NCBI GenBank assembly: GCA_025403435.1
Contig: CM046337.1
Span: 3,727,501-3,791,500 of the forward strand
Origin: Artocarpus heterophyllus
Lineage: Eukaryota > Streptophyta > Magnoliopsida > Rosales > Moraceae
Direction: 5' to 3'
Length of the DNA: 64,000 nt
In this document: piece by piece, positions 24,812 to 37,933 of the stretch
Layout: every line of letters begins with the position of its first letter
Numbering within the stretch: position 1 is the first letter of the stretch
Program-made: the position numbers and the translations under genes
Notes under the pieces: generated by a model
Database searches by the model: none
What the model was told of the DNA's origin: nothing
Seen by the model: only the letters and a program-made list of their open reading frames with translations

Positions 24812-24829
24812 GGAAGATTTTGATAAAAG
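24812..24829 (+). repeat. MULE left terminal inverted repeat
   Basis: 18-bp match to the right end, starting GG(A/G)AG. Similarity beyond this is weak, so the detectable inverted repeat is short for a MULE. Confidence 0.7.
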
Positions 24830-25568
24830 AGTCCCCGAACAAACGTAATTGGAGGAATAGGCCTTTCTTTTTTGGCACTTAAAGGGCTGATGACATGGTC
24901 TTATTTGACTAAATTTTGCCATCTCAGCCTTTCATTCCCTGCCTTTCTTTATCCATCTCGGCCTCAATTTCCATTACGTGTTTCCCCTTTTTTTTGCCCT
25001 TTCCTGAAAATCCCTTTCGTTGAAATCATCCTCTCCGCACCGTCCCCTTCCCAGGAGAACAAAAAACTGACTCAACATTTTCCAAAAATTGTTCTTCCTT
25101 TTCTTCTTCCGTTCTACTGTGGCCTCCGTCCCCTTCCTAGAAGAACAAAAAACTCACTCAACATTTTCCCTTTTGTCACAATCTTCCTTCTTCCCGCTTC
25201 TCTTCCTCTCTTCCTCTCTTCCTTCTTGTCCAAGAGCAACAAAAGACAGGAAGCCTCCGATCCAAATCATTTCGACCCACTTTCCTCTCCTCTGCCAAAA
25301 ACCCCCGAACCCAACAAAAAACTCCACATTTTCCCTTTTCCCTTCTAGCTTCTCTTCCTGTCTTCCTTCTCGTCCAAGAGCAACAAAACGCAGAAATACT
25401 CCGATCCATTTGGACCCACTTTCCTCTTGTCTGCCAAAAACCCCCCAACCTTCTCCTCTCTTCTCCTTCTTCGGCCAATCTGCGGTTGTGGTCCACGGTC
25501 GTCGCCGTTGTCCGAGGTGGCCGACATCGTCCGTTCGTTCGCCATTTCTCAGTCACTGGGGCTACAAG
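24830..25568 (+). promoter_or_regulatory. MULE left promoter / 5' untranslated exon
   Basis: A pyrimidine-rich region with internal duplications: a unit of about 91 bp around 25045-25165 and one of about 144 bp around 25228-25440. It is followed by a splice donor CTACAAG|GTCAGT at 25568/25569. The opposite terminus (about 46560-47050, read on the - strand) has the same character and also ends in a donor. This suggests that both MULE genes start in the termini with a non-coding first exon. Open frames here (24872-25348, 25089-25634) are low-complexity by-products. Confidence 0.5.
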
Positions 25569-26376
25569 GTCAGTATATTTTCGGTTCGTTTCCTTTGTTT
25601 TCTGCTATTGGTTGTGATTTATGGAGTGTTTTGATTGTTAAAAAAATGCTAGAAAGAATGCTAGATCAGTTATCTATTGTTGTCTGCTATTGGTTGTGAT
25701 TTAGGGGATTGAAATTCTGATGGGATTTTGGATTTGAACCTTGTACTCGTCTTCAATGTTTTTGAAGCTATGTAATAGCTTCCTCATCTCAGTTGAAGTC
25801 GTTCAATAGAGCAGAACAATTTAATTTCTAAAGGGCAAATTTTTGTTTTGGTAAGAGTTATCTATGTTTTTGTTCTATATGTGTAATTGGTTCATAATTT
25901 TGAACTTGAACTATTCCTCAAACATGAGAATTTGATTAGGGTCTATACAAGCAGAATCCTCATACTTGAAATGGACTGATAGAGGAAAGGTGACAAATAC
26001 TTGGATTGTGATTGTTTATATTATACTTATAGTAGAATTCTGTTATTTTATATGCCAAGTTCAATCATAGAACTATTTTCATTCGTTAAAAAATGGGATA
26101 TTTTATAGTAGTATTTGTTGTTTTTCACAACCTGTAGAAACTTTGGTTTTTTCAATCATTGGCTTAATTTTTAACTTTTAATTGTTTGATTTGTAAGTTG
26201 GATCAATTTTGTATCGTGCACAAGAAATTATAAATGCATAGTCATGCCGTTGAAAAATTTAGAATAGGAATTTTTAATACATGCACTTGATAGGCTCAAG
26301 CTCGTTAAATTTAGATTAAAAAATTGTAAACCAGTAGCAATTAGCATGTACCACAAAAAATTGTCTTCAAACGAAG

Positions 26377-26742
26377 GCCAAATGTAGAGTTTGCCAGGAA
26401 GAAGACGAGGTCATTTTCATGGAGGCTCCATGTGCCTGCAATGGCAGTCTCAAGGTCTTTTGCTTTCCATTATGAGTTTTTATCAAAAAGTTCTAAACTT
26501 TACTTTCCCTTCTTCTTATTCTTCTTCTTTTTGCATTTAGGGTTTTTGGCATGTGGGTTTTGACTGGCTTACTTATGAGAGGGCATTCACTGATTCTTTT
26601 TGTGTCGTTGACTTTCCATAATTTCTCTCAATGTCTCAAAATTAAAAATAAAAATTGTTGTCGCATCTAGTTTGTTCACAGGAGATGCATACAGAGGTGG
26701 TGTAATCAAAAGGGTGACATAACCTGTGAAATCTGCAACCAG
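26377..26742 (+). pseudogene. Captured RING-CH (RINGv) domain exons
   Basis: Two exons with consensus splice sites, 26377-26454 (78 nt) and 26671-26742 (72 nt), join in phase 0 to give 50 codons without a stop. They begin AKCRVCQEEDE and end ITCEICNQ. All eight zinc ligands of the C4HC3 RING-CH finger are present with canonical spacing: C-X2-C, C-X-C, X7-H, X2-C, X12-C-X2-C. The sequence closely resembles plant RINGv E3 ubiquitin ligases (APCACNGSL, HRRCIQRWCN). No start codon or the family's following exon was found. It is read as a host-gene fragment captured by the MULE, on the same strand as the DUF1985 unit and possibly spliced to it. Whether it is translated cannot be decided from sequence. 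Confidence 0.75.
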
Positions 26743-28693
26743 GTTGATTGGCTTTTTGTGAAATGTGTTTTGGTTGGAAAACTTGAGGGTATATTCATGT
26801 TAGGGATATTTCTATGCAAGAACTACAAGGCATCAAATTTTAGTTCAACTACTATAGTCGGTTGCAATTTAAATTTTGTTTCCTGCATATATTAATTTGG
26901 TAGCTTATAGATATGGACTAATTTATTGCAATTTAAATGGGATCCAAAAACATATGACTTACGCATATTCCTGTCTCTTAGTCTATGGTTTTTAACTGTA
27001 GTATTGTGCAGTAGATTTAATTGATTTTCCTTCTTAGGGTAAAGCAAATATTGGTTTGAAAATAGTAGAGGCTACCTCTACTCTAATATAAATTTGTGAA
27101 CACATCTATTCTATATATACAGACACTATATATAATGATATGTAAATGTTGCGGGTCTTTTAAAATGCAAAAAATTGAGGCTCTTTTTAAATAATTTCCT
27201 TTGCTTTTAATTGGTATAGGTTTGATATTGTGTTTTTGCGTACAAATCAAAATTCTCATGCTGTTATCAAACAGAGGGACAACTCTAATTATTTGAGTTT
27301 GAAAAAAAAATATTCATATAATTTTGTTTATTGAGGATCATAAAGATTAGACATAAATTTAAAAAAAGGAAAAGAAAAAGAGAAGTCAACAATGAGATGG
27401 TTTAAACGAGGCAATTATGTGGAAGCTGACAAATTCAATCACTAAAATATATTTATTTGCCTGCGTAATTGTCAAATCTTATCTTTGTATGCATTTGACG
27501 CATTAAGATATCAACATCTTTGCATGCCTAAAGTAGCATATGATTCTTTCTTTGTCCATTGAGCTTTAAAGAGTTATTGATGCAGGGTAAATATTTTCAG
27601 CATGGTTGTTTGCAAGAATTGTTTTTTGGAATGAGTTGTTTTTAACATAGTGATCACTTAGTTTTGACGACACTTATTTTGTTAATATGTAAACAAATGA
27701 TGATGATGATGAAAGTAAATTGATATAAATTTTTGTGATGTGTTGATTTCTATGTAGGATTCTAATGTAAATTTTTAAGGTTTTCGTTTGTCTGTGTTTG
27801 GTAATAATTTTTTTTTTATTTGGTGTAGAAGTTTTCGTTTTCTATATAAAAGGAAATGCAAGCAATAAAATTTTTTACCATTGGGATTATGATCGCTTAG
27901 ATTGATGTTAGATAGGAGGTATAATTTTTTTTTGGGTTATTTTCTTGTTGTATATCTCAATTTTTGTGTAAAAGCAACATGGATTTTAGGCCTTGTTGGT
28001 AGGAAGAGAAGTGCGAAGAAAATGTTGATGAACTGATGATGTTGTTGGTGTTCGACTAAAATCAAGTAATATATTATCTAAAATCTCTACGTCACTGTAT
28101 GTTCTTATTTGTTTTTCTCTTTTCCCCTTAAAAACAAGTTTGGTGAGTGATGAGTTCGCCTGCATTGCCAATTTTTAGTCAGAGTGCATGCTTGCTTTAA
28201 TGTGTTGGAACAAAATGAAGTTGCTTTTTGTTATGTAAATTCTTGCTCTTACATTTTGCAGTTTTTAGGGAACTTGAGACAGAACTCTCTTTGCTGTCTA
28301 ATTCTTTTTTGCTGTCTATCTCTTCCACAAATCCTTAACTTTATTCTCTTTCAGTTCTTCTACCCACAAGTCAGAAGCCATTTGAAATTGCTTGAAGACC
28401 TGAAAGCATTTTGGAATTCGTGCTTTGGTTGCTAGCTGCGAAATAATGGTTAGTTAAGTTCTGAATTTTTTTTCTTGCTTTTCTAGGTTTGTTCCTACTA
28501 TTGTTGGTTTATAATATTTTTTTCCTTTTGTCGTATGATGGTGTTTGTATTATCTCGTAAGATGAACATCTCCTTCTGATATACATGGAATGGGCCTATC
28601 TTTATTATAATTTATCTTTGGTGTTAATTCTGTTGTAAATGTTATATAAATTTGTTTTCAAATTTTATTAAATTTGTTTTGTATATTGAACAG
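26743..28693 (+). other. MULE internal non-coding / intron
   Basis: AT-rich sequence between the RING-CH exons and the first recognised DUF1985 exon, consistent with one or more introns. No further domain-coding exon is recognised. The frame at 28184-28435 has no supporting features. Confidence 0.4.
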
Positions 28694-29101
28694 CCTCTAA
28701 GACTAGATCTCGTGTTAAGGAGTGAGGAGCATTACGATTGCAAGGTGTCGAAGAAATCAAAATACGAGCAATATGCGAAAATCATTACAGACAATCTGGA
28801 CCCAGATGATTTGCAATGGTTCAGAGGCACCGAATTTGGCCATGTGTTGGACGTGGCTCCAAATTTATAACACTCTGGCTAGTTGTTGTGGTCATTGGTT
28901 CTTCGGATGGCAACAGTTGACTCTGAGAATGAATTTTGGATGGTGGTTAATTGTGTTCCAATTAGGTACACATTAAAGGATTTTGTCTTGCTAACAGGGT
29001 TGTGTTGCGGTGATGAGTATCCTGTTATTGACGAAGCAAATGAGGATGACGGGGATGAGGAGGATGAGGATGATGCTACTCCACCCTTTGTGCATAGGCA
29101 T

Positions 29102-31064
29102 TATAACACCCCTATGTGGGGGTTAACAGTTTTAAATAAATAAAAATAATTTTAAATTTTATATTATTTAAATCAATTAAACAATGCCCATGGGTCTTTA
29201 AACAACAAGAAAAATAAAAATAAACGTTTTAAATACAAACCACAGTTTTTAGTGTAGCACCAAATATATATAATTACAGTCATCATCACCATAGTACAAT
29301 TCCCAAATAACTTAACACAGCCATAAAAAAAATAATACAACTCTTACATGTTGTAGATAAGTTGTAATTAAACAGGGTCTTCTAACACGAAAACAGCAGG
29401 ATTGTTTTCGCTTATTCCTCTTCAAATATGTTGCACTGAGTTCCACCTGAGATATGAAGATATGATAGGGATGAGCATCGACATGCCCAGTAGGGAAATC
29501 ATGACTCACCTTATGGTTTATCCATTACCACATTAAAAACTGCATGGTTAGTAGGTTACATCATATTCCAGATTATGAGGTTTATTATGATCACATCTTA
29601 TGGATACCGTAGTTAATCATTACCAAGTGTCATAATTACACATTTATACAAATATTACCAATCATCATTGTTCCTAGGTATCCATGTTAAATTGAGTATC
29701 ACTCAACTCATCGAAACCCAAATGGGCGCACTTGATCACCCTATAAACATTCCAAGGGTGTTCCGGTGAGGGGACATCAAGCCCCGAGTCCTCACCAAAT
29801 CAATTCCTGTACAGTGTGTTCTGGGACTTTCAACCCAAGGAAGCGTCATCACCTTCCCCCTATTTTACCTTTTTGGGTATTCATGCCCAAGGACGTAACC
29901 GCCGCCCTCTTCATGTCTCACCATTTCTCTATATTAAATCATTATTAATAGAGTCAGCTTTCCTAACCATGCTTCTCAATTTATAACATGTGTCAATTCA
30001 TTATGTTCCTCGCCGTACAATACAAGACGAGTCCATGTCATAGTTTCATATGTGATACTCATATAATATCAGTTCAACATAGATATATATATTGCGGCAA
30101 AACAATCAATTTTAATTCTATAAAAACCTCACAAAAATGAGTAATAGAATCCCTACCTTTCAAGCTTAGCAACAATCTTTTAATCCTAGAATCAATTAAC
30201 GTTAGCTCCACACATCCTTGACCCTAAGGCATGCATAAGGACAATTAAAACTAAAGCACAACGTATAATCACATTCATAAGTGAGTTATGTGTAAACCCG
30301 TCTACTAGTGCCATTAAAGTATTTTTATGCATTAAACATGGAGAAAATGCATACTAAAAACTAAGTTTAGATTAAAGAAAACCTACCTCAAAACTTCTTT
30401 GAAAAGCACCAAAGTTTGGGTTATCAATCAAGCTTGAATTAACTTTAAAACCGCCTCGATCATCGTTGGGAATTATAATTGTCTTGGCCACAAAGAGAGC
30501 TTTGTGCTCTATGTCTTTAGTTAGAAATTTGAAGTGAGAAGGGAGAGAATGAGAACTAGAGAAGAAGGTGGTGATAGTTAAATAAAAAGATATCAAAATG
30601 CTTAAGAGGAATGAGATGTTTACGGGAAAAAGTTGTAAGAAGAAACAAAAGAGTCTTAAAGGAAAATATCATCTTATCTCCCATGAAGACTTTTAGCAAA
30701 TAATGCCAACATAATTGAGGGGATAATTGGAGTGAATTATAGAAGAAGATAAGGAAATAATTAATTAGGTGGTTGAGAAATATCTCCATGTCTTCTATGA
30801 ATTGACGGAAAATAATTCAATGTCCCCTTCGGATACCTTTAGCAAAATGAGAAGAAGTCTATATAATTGAGCAATAATTTAGGGAGACAAGATTGGTAGA
30901 AGTAAGTGTTGGTAAGTTTTGAATGTTTCTTAGGAAGACTTGGTAAGAAAATACTAAAATGGTATTTTTTTTAAATGATCATAAACAACTTAGTAATTTT
31001 AAATAGTCACATTTTATTCATTAAATTTTACAAAATTATGCCCGTTAAAAATACGGGTGTTACA
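29102..31064 (-). repeat. 3' LTR of Gypsy element
   Basis: Left copy, the 3' LTR because the element reads on the - strand. It contains several short frames duplicated exactly in the other LTR; none is a gene. Confidence 0.92.
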
Positions 31065-31078
31065 GCTCTCCCCTCCTA
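31065..31078 (-). other. Polypurine tract
   Basis: On the - strand TAGGAGGGGAGAGC lies directly before the 3' LTR, the expected plus-strand priming site. Confidence 0.8.
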
Positions 31079-31119
31079 TAAAAATTTCGTCCTCGCAATT
31101 TCGTACACTGATTACAATG

Positions 31120-34100
31120 TTAAAACAAATGTGGGTACTTTTCTCTCATTTCAGATTCAAGTTCCCATGTGGCTTCCTCCACATCATGGTGTTGCCACAT
31201 CACTTTCACCAGAGGAATTCCACGACGACGTAATAATTTTATTTCATGATCCAGTATTTGAACTGGAATTTCTTCATAATTCGTATCTCCTTGAATTGGC
31301 ACATCTGTCCACATGATCACATGTGAAGGGTCGGGTTCATACTTTCTCAACATCGATACATGAAACACATTATGTACATGAGACAATTGTGGTGGTAGGT
31401 CTAAACGGTATGCCAACGTTCCAATGCGTTCCACAATCTCAAACGGTCCTGTATACCTTGGTGCTAACTTTCTTTTAACACCAAATCGAGATACACCTCG
31501 TTTTGGTTTCACTTTTAAGAACACAAAGTCTCCGATCATGAACTCTAAAGGCCGCCTCCTCTTATCTGCATAACTCTTTTGTCGACTTTGAGCTGTCTGA
31601 AGACGTTCGCGAATAATCTGGATCTTGTCCGTTGTTTCTCTGATAAACTGAGGCCCAAGTTCAAGACGCTCTTCCTTTTCAGCCCAACACAATGGAGATC
31701 TACAAGGTCTACCATATAAGGCCTCATATGGAGCCATTCTAATACTTGCTTGGTAACTGTTGTTATATGCGAATTCAACATATGGCAGCTGTGCAGCCCA
31801 ATTTGTTCCAAAGTCCAGCACACAAGCCCGAAGCATATCCTCGAGAATCTGAATGACACGTTCAGATTGTCCATCTGTTTGAGGATGAAAAGCTGTACTA
31901 AAATTCAATTGAGTTCCCAAGGCCCTCTGCAATCCTCTCCAAAATTTCGACGTGAAACGTGTATCTCTATCGGAAACTATTGACATTGGCACTCCATGCA
32001 ATGTCACTACCTTTTCCACGTACAATTGACATAATTTTGAGACACTATAATTAGTTCTGATTGGGATGAAGTGGGCTGTCTTAGTTAAACGATCTACAAT
32101 TACCCAAACGGCGTCATGCCCTATTTGAGTCTTAGGAAATCCAGTAACAAAGTCCATTGTCACATGATCCCACTTCCATTCTGGAATAGGTAAGCTCCTC
32201 AACTCGCCTCCAGGCTTTTGATGTTCCGCTTTAACCTGTTGGCACGTCATGCACTTAGAGACAAAGGTTGCTACATCTCGTTTCATTCCTCGCCACCAGT
32301 ATTGTCGTTTTAGATCCATATACATTTTTGTGCTTCCAGGATGAATAGCAAACTTTGAACGGTGAGCCTCATCTAGCACCGCATGCCTGAGATATGGATC
32401 CTCTGGAACAACTAATCTTCCTTTGTAAAGTAAAAATCCTTCTGGCTCAATCTGCCATCCATCCAGTTGTTCTCCATTTTGTATTTGTTTCCAAACCCTA
32501 CGTAATCCTTCATCGTGCCATTGTCCTTGTTTTACTTTCTGAATTAACGTAGGAGTTGCTATCACATTGAATAAGAAAGCTCTCTCGTTATCTTCATAAT
32601 ATTGCAAGTTGAAGTCGGCGATGGTGACTCGTCTCCAATCTTCCAATGCTAAACTGGCTATACGTCCGTTGTTCTTACGACTTAGAGCATCTGCCACGGC
32701 ATTTGCTTTTCCAGGATGATATTGGATACTAAAGTCATAGTCCACCATGTACTCAGTCCATCTTCGTTGCCTTAGATTGAGATCCTTTTGAGTAAACAAA
32801 TATTTCAGACTTTGATGATCTGAATATAGCTCGAACTTTGCGCCATATAGATAACATCTCCAAATTTTGAGTGCGAAAACCACAGCAGCTAACTCAAGAT
32901 CATGTGTGGGGTAGTTCCTCTCATGGGGTTTCAACTGGCGTGAGGCGTAGGCAACTACTCGTCCATGCTGCATTAACACACAACCCAAACCGTTTCCTGA
33001 GGCATCAGTGTATACTGTGTAAGGCTCCTCGTTGTTAGGTATGATCAGCACAGGTGCACTAGTGAGTCTTCGTTTCAGTTCCTCAAATGCTTCTTCACAT
33101 TTATCATCCCACACGAACTTGACATTCTTCCTTGTGAGTTTTGTTAATGGAGAAGCAATCTTTGAAAAATTCTCTACGAAGCGTCGATAGTATCCAGCTA
33201 GTCCGAGGAAACTTCGAATCTCTGACACGTTCTTTGGTCGTTCCCAATTTAGCACTGCTTCAATTTTGGAGGGGTCCACTGAGATGCCTTCTTCAGAGAC
33301 AACGTGTCCAAGGAACTTGACCTTCGTCATCCAGAAATCACATTTTTCTCTTTTTGCATAAAGACCATGTTCTCTCAACGTTTGTAGAGCGATCCTCAAA
33401 TGCTCAGCATGTTCTTCTTCGTTTTTAGAATAGATCAAGATATCATCTATGAAAACAATGATAAATTGATCTAAGTACGGTCGAAAGACACGGTTCATCA
33501 AGTCCATGAAAGCCGCTGGTGCATTAGTCAACCCGAAAGGCATGACAAGAAACTCAAAATGACCGTAGCGAGTCCGAAAAGCTGTCTTTGGAATGTCCTC
33601 TTCTCTTATCTTCAGTTGGTGATATCCGGATCGTAAGTCAATCTTTGAGAAATAGCAAGATCCTCCTAACTGATCGAACAACTCATCAATTCGGGGTAGA
33701 GGGTACTTGTTCTTGATAGTCAATCGATTAAGCTGGCGATAATCGACACAGAGCCTCAACGATCCGTCATGTTTCTTCACAAAAAGTACTGGAGCTCCCC
33801 AAGGTGATGTACTTGGTCGAATAAATCCTTTTTCCAGTAATTCGTCCAACTGCTTCCTCAATTCCACTTTCTCAGCAGGTGCCATTCGATACGGGGCAAT
33901 AGAAACAGGCGCTGCTCCTTGAGTTAAGTCGATGACAAACTCAATTTCTCTATCAGGCGGAAGTCCGGGCAATTCATCTGGAAAAACATCTGAAAATTCG
34001 TCCACCACAGGAGTGTGAGAGGATAGGTCACTCTTCTTTAGTTCTCCATCTGAAGCAAAGATCGTCCCAAGATTGGTGAAATTCCTTCGTCCTCCAATAC

Positions 34101-35859
34101 AAGCCTTTAGCACCGGGGCTGGCGTCACTGTTCCTGTTTTTGCTTGAAATTCGATGACTTGTCCATTCTTGGTGAATAAAGAGACACGTTTCCTATGACA
34201 ATCTACTATTGCCTGGTATTTAGTTAGCCAATCCATTCCTAAGATTACATCAAACTCTGTCATAGTTATTACATATAGGTCAGCCGATAGTTTATGTTCT
34301 CCTATAACAATACACACTGATTTACAAATTATGGATACTTCAGCTATCCCGCCCATTGGTGTACTAAGGGTTAATGATGAACTACATGTCTCAGTTTCTA
34401 ATTGTAGTATGGAAGCAAATAACATAGATATAAATGAATGAGTGGCACCAGTGTCAAATAATACATGAGCCCAAGAATGAGACACGTGAATCATACCGTC
34501 TACAACTGAGTGATCAGCCTGTTTTCCTTGTCCAGTTGTAGCCGTAATTGCATAAGCTTGTGCTGGTGCTTTTCCTTTATCACTTTTTCCTCGGTTTCCT
34601 TGGCTACTACTAGCCTTATTATTATTTCTCCCAGAAAAATATGGCCTTTGATTCACTGAGCCTTGTGGAGTCGGTTGGAAGTTCTGATTAGCATAAAAAT
34701 TGGAACCCTGTGGCCGCTGTTGATAGTTGTACTGAGGCTGGAACCCTCGAGGTTGAGTTACTGAGACTTGGGAAGCTGGAGTGTTTTGCTGAGGCGCTCC
34801 ACGATTTTGACTCCCTCCCCAAACAGTGGAGCCAAAATGACTTCCTTGTGGCCTTGGTGCAAAGGATGATTGTGTAGGGCGGTTAGGGCAATTTCTCCTC
34901 AAATGTCCCACTTGTCCACAGTTATGACAAGCATACGGTTGGAAACGACCACTGCCAGAAGATCCACCACCAATAGTCACTCCACTATGCTGAATGACTT
35001 GCCCTTGTGACTTCTCTTTCTTACTTATTTTCCTTTGACGCCCACCAGAACCCTTATACTCTCCATAGGAGTTATTTAGTTCTGTCTCTGCCCGCTGTGC
35101 CGCAGCTACAAGATCAAGAAAATCTGTTGATGGAACAGCAGCTATCATTTGTCTGATTTTCGGCCTCAGGTTATTTCTAAATTTTTCGCATCTCGCCATT
35201 GGATCCGATACAGCCCCGGGATTGTAGCGAGACAATTCTATAAATCGAGCATGGTATTCAGCAACTGTTGTATCTCCCTGCACCAGGTTTTCAAATTCTC
35301 GCATCATTGCTTGCCTATGGCTCTGAGGAATATAGGTGTTGCGAAAAATGGTTTCGAACTGCTCCCATGTAAGATTCGGCACATCATAGTCGTCTTTCTG
35401 AAGATCCCACCATTCTTCGGCTTTACCCTCAAATATATATGTTGAAAAGCTAACCCAATACTCCCGTGGAATCCTCAAGGTGTCCAACTTCTTTTTGACT
35501 GCCTTTAGCCATTGTTCTGCTATGACCGGGTTAGGTTCTCCACTAAATGTGGGTGGTTTCTGCTTCATAAACTCCTTCAACAGAGTTAGATGTCGTTGTT
35601 CGGGATCACGAACCTCCACAGGTCTTTGCACATTTTGTAATGCTTGAAGAATTTGTCCTAAATTATTTACTTCTGGTGCAGCTGGTGGGGATTGTGTTGC
35701 ATGTCGTAGTTGCTCATCTTCTTGAGCTTGTTCCATCGGTTCCGGTTGCTCAACTTCTTGAGCATGTTCAACCGGTTGTGACAGCTCAGACGATTGCATT
35801 TGACGTCTTGGTGGCATAGTTTCTACTGGCTGCGAAAATTTAACTAGGATCAGTACCAA
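31120..35859 (-). CDS. Gypsy gag-pol polyprotein (chromovirus, Tekay-like)
   Basis: 1,579 codons without a stop. The likely true start is the MPPRRQ methionine at 35817. Domains in order: retrotransposon gag (about 100-260); CCHC zinc knuckle C311-C324 ([14 protein letters not shown]); aspartic protease with DTGATHSFI (D469); reverse transcriptase (about 640-850) with FIDD at 803-806; RNase H (TDAS at 951-954, then DLELAAV and SDHQSL); integrase with a zinc-binding segment (H1166/H1173, C1203, C1206) and D1236, D1297, E1333 (D-35-E). The C-terminal chromodomain-like end (about 1525-1579) has [23 protein letters not shown] and YPHLF. That ending and the single fused frame fit the Tekay/Del chromovirus clade, which targets chromatin through its chromodomain. 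All catalytic motifs look intact, so the element may be autonomous. Confidence 0.95.
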   Translation of the reverse strand: MVLILVKFSQPVETMPPRRQMQSSELSQPVEHAQEVEQPEPMEQAQEDEQLRHATQSPPAAPEVNNLGQILQALQNVQRPVEVRDPEQRHLTLLKEFMKQKPPTFSGEPNPVIAEQWLKAVKKKLDTLRIPREYWVSFSTYIFEGKAEEWWDLQKDDYDVPNLTWEQFETIFRNTYIPQSHRQAMMREFENLVQGDTTVAEYHARFIELSRYNPGAVSDPMARCEKFRNNLRPKIRQMIAAVPSTDFLDLVAAAQRAETELNNSYGEYKGSGGRQRKISKKEKSQGQVIQHSGVTIGGGSSGSGRFQPYACHNCGQVGHLRRNCPNRPTQSSFAPRPQGSHFGSTVWGGSQNRGAPQQNTPASQVSVTQPRGFQPQYNYQQRPQGSNFYANQNFQPTPQGSVNQRPYFSGRNNNKASSSQGNRGKSDKGKAPAQAYAITATTGQGKQADHSVVDGMIHVSHSWAHVLFDTGATHSFISMLFASILQLETETCSSSLTLSTPMGGIAEVSIICKSVCIVIGEHKLSADLYVITMTEFDVILGMDWLTKYQAIVDCHRKRVSLFTKNGQVIEFQAKTGTVTPAPVLKACIGGRRNFTNLGTIFASDGELKKSDLSSHTPVVDEFSDVFPDELPGLPPDREIEFVIDLTQGAAPVSIAPYRMAPAEKVELRKQLDELLEKGFIRPSTSPWGAPVLFVKKHDGSLRLCVDYRQLNRLTIKNKYPLPRIDELFDQLGGSCYFSKIDLRSGYHQLKIREEDIPKTAFRTRYGHFEFLVMPFGLTNAPAAFMDLMNRVFRPYLDQFIIVFIDDILIYSKNEEEHAEHLRIALQTLREHGLYAKREKCDFWMTKVKFLGHVVSEEGISVDPSKIEAVLNWERPKNVSEIRSFLGLAGYYRRFVENFSKIASPLTKLTRKNVKFVWDDKCEEAFEELKRRLTSAPVLIIPNNEEPYTVYTDASGNGLGCVLMQHGRVVAYASRQLKPHERNYPTHDLELAAVVFALKIWRCYLYGAKFELYSDHQSLKYLFTQKDLNLRQRRWTEYMVDYDFSIQYHPGKANAVADALSRKNNGRIASLALEDWRRVTIADFNLQYYEDNERAFLFNVIATPTLIQKVKQGQWHDEGLRRVWKQIQNGEQLDGWQIEPEGFLLYKGRLVVPEDPYLRHAVLDEAHRSKFAIHPGSTKMYMDLKRQYWWRGMKRDVATFVSKCMTCQQVKAEHQKPGGELRSLPIPEWKWDHVTMDFVTGFPKTQIGHDAVWVIVDRLTKTAHFIPIRTNYSVSKLCQLYVEKVVTLHGVPMSIVSDRDTRFTSKFWRGLQRALGTQLNFSTAFHPQTDGQSERVIQILEDMLRACVLDFGTNWAAQLPYVEFAYNNSYQASIRMAPYEALYGRPCRSPLCWAEKEERLELGPQFIRETTDKIQIIRERLQTAQSRQKSYADKRRRPLEFMIGDFVFLKVKPKRGVSRFGVKRKLAPRYTGPFEIVERIGTLAYRLDLPPQLSHVHNVFHVSMLRKYEPDPSHVIMWTDVPIQGDTNYEEIPVQILDHEIKLLRRRGIPLVKVMWQHHDVEEATWELESEMREKYPHLF

Positions 35860-35949
35860 ATGATGATGACATTAACACCTAACTTTAAAACCATTCCCAA
35901 AGATTAATTTTTAAGGTGGTGCTATACCCCCTAGGTTAATCGAACCTAG

Positions 35950-35961
35950 GCTCTGATACCA
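35950..35961 (-). other. Primer binding site, initiator tRNA-Met
   Basis: TGGTATCAGAGC on the - strand, eight bases inside the 5' LTR, complementary to the 3' end of plant initiator tRNA-Met. This is the standard primer for many plant LTR retrotransposons. Confidence 0.9.
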
Positions 35962-35968
35962 AAAATTC

Positions 35969-37933
35969 TATAACACCCCTATGTGGGGGTTAACAGTTTT
36001 AAATAAATAAAAATAATTTTAAATTTTATATTATTTAAATCAATTAAACAATGCCCATGGGTCTTTAAACAACAAGAAAAATAAAAATAAACGTTTTAAA
36101 TACAAACCACAGTTTTTAGTGTAGCACCAAATATATATAATTACAGTCATCATCACCATAGTATAATTCCCAAATAACTTAACACAGCCATAAAAAAAAT
36201 AATACAACTCTTACATGTTGTAGATAAGTTGTAATTAAACAGGGTCTTCTAACACGAAAACAGCAGGATTGTTTTCGCTTATTCCTCTTCAAATATGTTG
36301 CACTGAGTTCCACCTGAGATATGAAGATATGATAGGGATGAGCATCGACATGCCCAGTAGGGAAATCATGACTCACCTTATGGTTTATCCATTACCACAT
36401 TAAAAACTGCATGGTTAGTAGGTTACATCATATTCCAGATTATGAGGTTTATTATGATCACATCTTATGGATACCGTAGTTAATCATTACCAAGTGTCAT
36501 AATTACACATTTATACAAATATTACCAATCATCATTGTTCCTAGGTATCCATGTTAAATTGAGTATCACTCAACTCATCGAAACCCAAATGGGCGCACTT
36601 GATCACCCTATAAACATTCCAAGGGTGTTCCGGTGAGGGGACATCAAGCCCCGAGTCCTCACCAAATCAATTCCTGTACAGTGTGTTCTGGGACTTTCAA
36701 CCCAAGGAAGCGTCATCACCTTCCCCCTATTTTACCTTTTTGGGTATTCATGCCCAAGGACGTAACCGCCGCCCTCTTCATGTCTCACCATTTCTCTATA
36801 TTAAATCATTATTAATAGAGTCAGCTTTCCTAACCATGCTTCTCAATTTATAACATGTGTCAATTCATTATGTTCCTCGCCGTACAATACAAGACGAGTC
36901 CATGTCATAGTTTCATATGTGATACTCATATAATATCAGTTCAACATAGATATATATATATTGCGGCAAAACAATCAATTTTAATTCTATAAAAACCTCA
37001 CAAAAATGAGTAATAGAATCCCTACCTTTCAAGCTTATCAACAATCTTTTAATCCTAGAATCAATTAACGTTAGCTCCACACATCCTTGACCCTAAGGCA
37101 TGCATAAGGACAATTAAAACTAAAGCACAACGTATAATCACATTCATAAGTGAGTTATGTGTAAACCCGTCTACTAGTGCCATTAAAGTATTTTTATGCA
37201 TTAAACATGGAGAAAATGCATACTAAAAACTAAGTTTAGATTAAAGAAAACCTACCTCAAAACTTCTTTGAAAAGCACCAAAGTTTGGGTTATCAATCAA
37301 GCTTGAATTAACTTTAAAACCGCCTCGATCATCGTTGGGAATTATAATTGTCTTGGCCACAAAGAGAGCTTTGTGCTCTATGTCTTTAGTTAGAAATTTG
37401 AAGTGAGAAGGGAGAGAATGAGAACTAGAGAAGAAGGTGGTGATAGTTAAATAAAAAGATATCAAAATGCTTAAGAGGAATGAGATGTTTACGGGAAAAA
37501 GTTGTAAGAAGAAACAAAAGAGTCTTAAAGGAAAATATCATCTTATCTCCCATGAAGACTTTTAGCAAATAATGCCAACATAATTGAGGGGATAATTGGA
37601 GTGAATTATAGAAGAAGATAAGGAAATAATTAATTAGGTGGTTGAGAAATATCTCCATGTCTTCTATGAATTGACGGAAAATAATTCAATGTCCCCTTCG
37701 GATACCTTTAGCAAAATGAGAAGAAGTCTATATAATTGAGCAATAATTTAGGGAGACAAGATTGGTAGAAGTAAGTGTTGGTAAGTTTTGAATGTTTCTT
37801 AGGAAGACTTGGTAAGAAAATACTAAAATGGTATTTTTTTTAAATGATCATAAACAACTTAGTAATTTTAAATAGTCACATTTTATTCATTAAATTTTAC
37901 AAAATTATGCCCGTTAAAAATACGGGTGTTACA
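35969..37933 (-). repeat. 5' LTR of Gypsy element
   Basis: Right copy, the 5' LTR in element orientation. It differs from the left copy by only two noticed substitutions and one TA dinucleotide. Confidence 0.92.

Larger units (their letters stand above)
29102..37933 (-). mobile_element. Complete young Tekay/Del-like Gypsy element
   Basis: 8,832 bp with LTRs at 29102-31064 (1,963 bp) and 35969-37933 (1,965 bp), a 5-bp target duplication GGCAT (29097-29101 and 37934-37938), and a single long gag-pol frame on the - strand. The LTRs start TGTAACACCC and end GGTGTTATA, so the 3' terminus is TA rather than CA. Comparing the LTRs by eye I found two substitutions (C/T near 29295/36163, G/T near 30169/37037) and one extra TA in a TA run, which implies a very recent insertion. 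It sits inside an exon of the DUF1985 gene. Confidence 0.95.

Noticed and set aside
24872..25699. Open frames of up to 181 codons at the MULE left end
   Set aside because: Low-complexity S/P/F-rich translations of a pyrimidine-rich leader with internal duplications; overlapping frames on both strands.
29312..30789. Small frames duplicated at 36179-37658
   Set aside because: They are LTR sequence, duplicated with the LTRs; no domain.
31545..31874. 109-codon frame within the gag-pol region
   Set aside because: Alternate-frame shadow of the integrase coding sequence.
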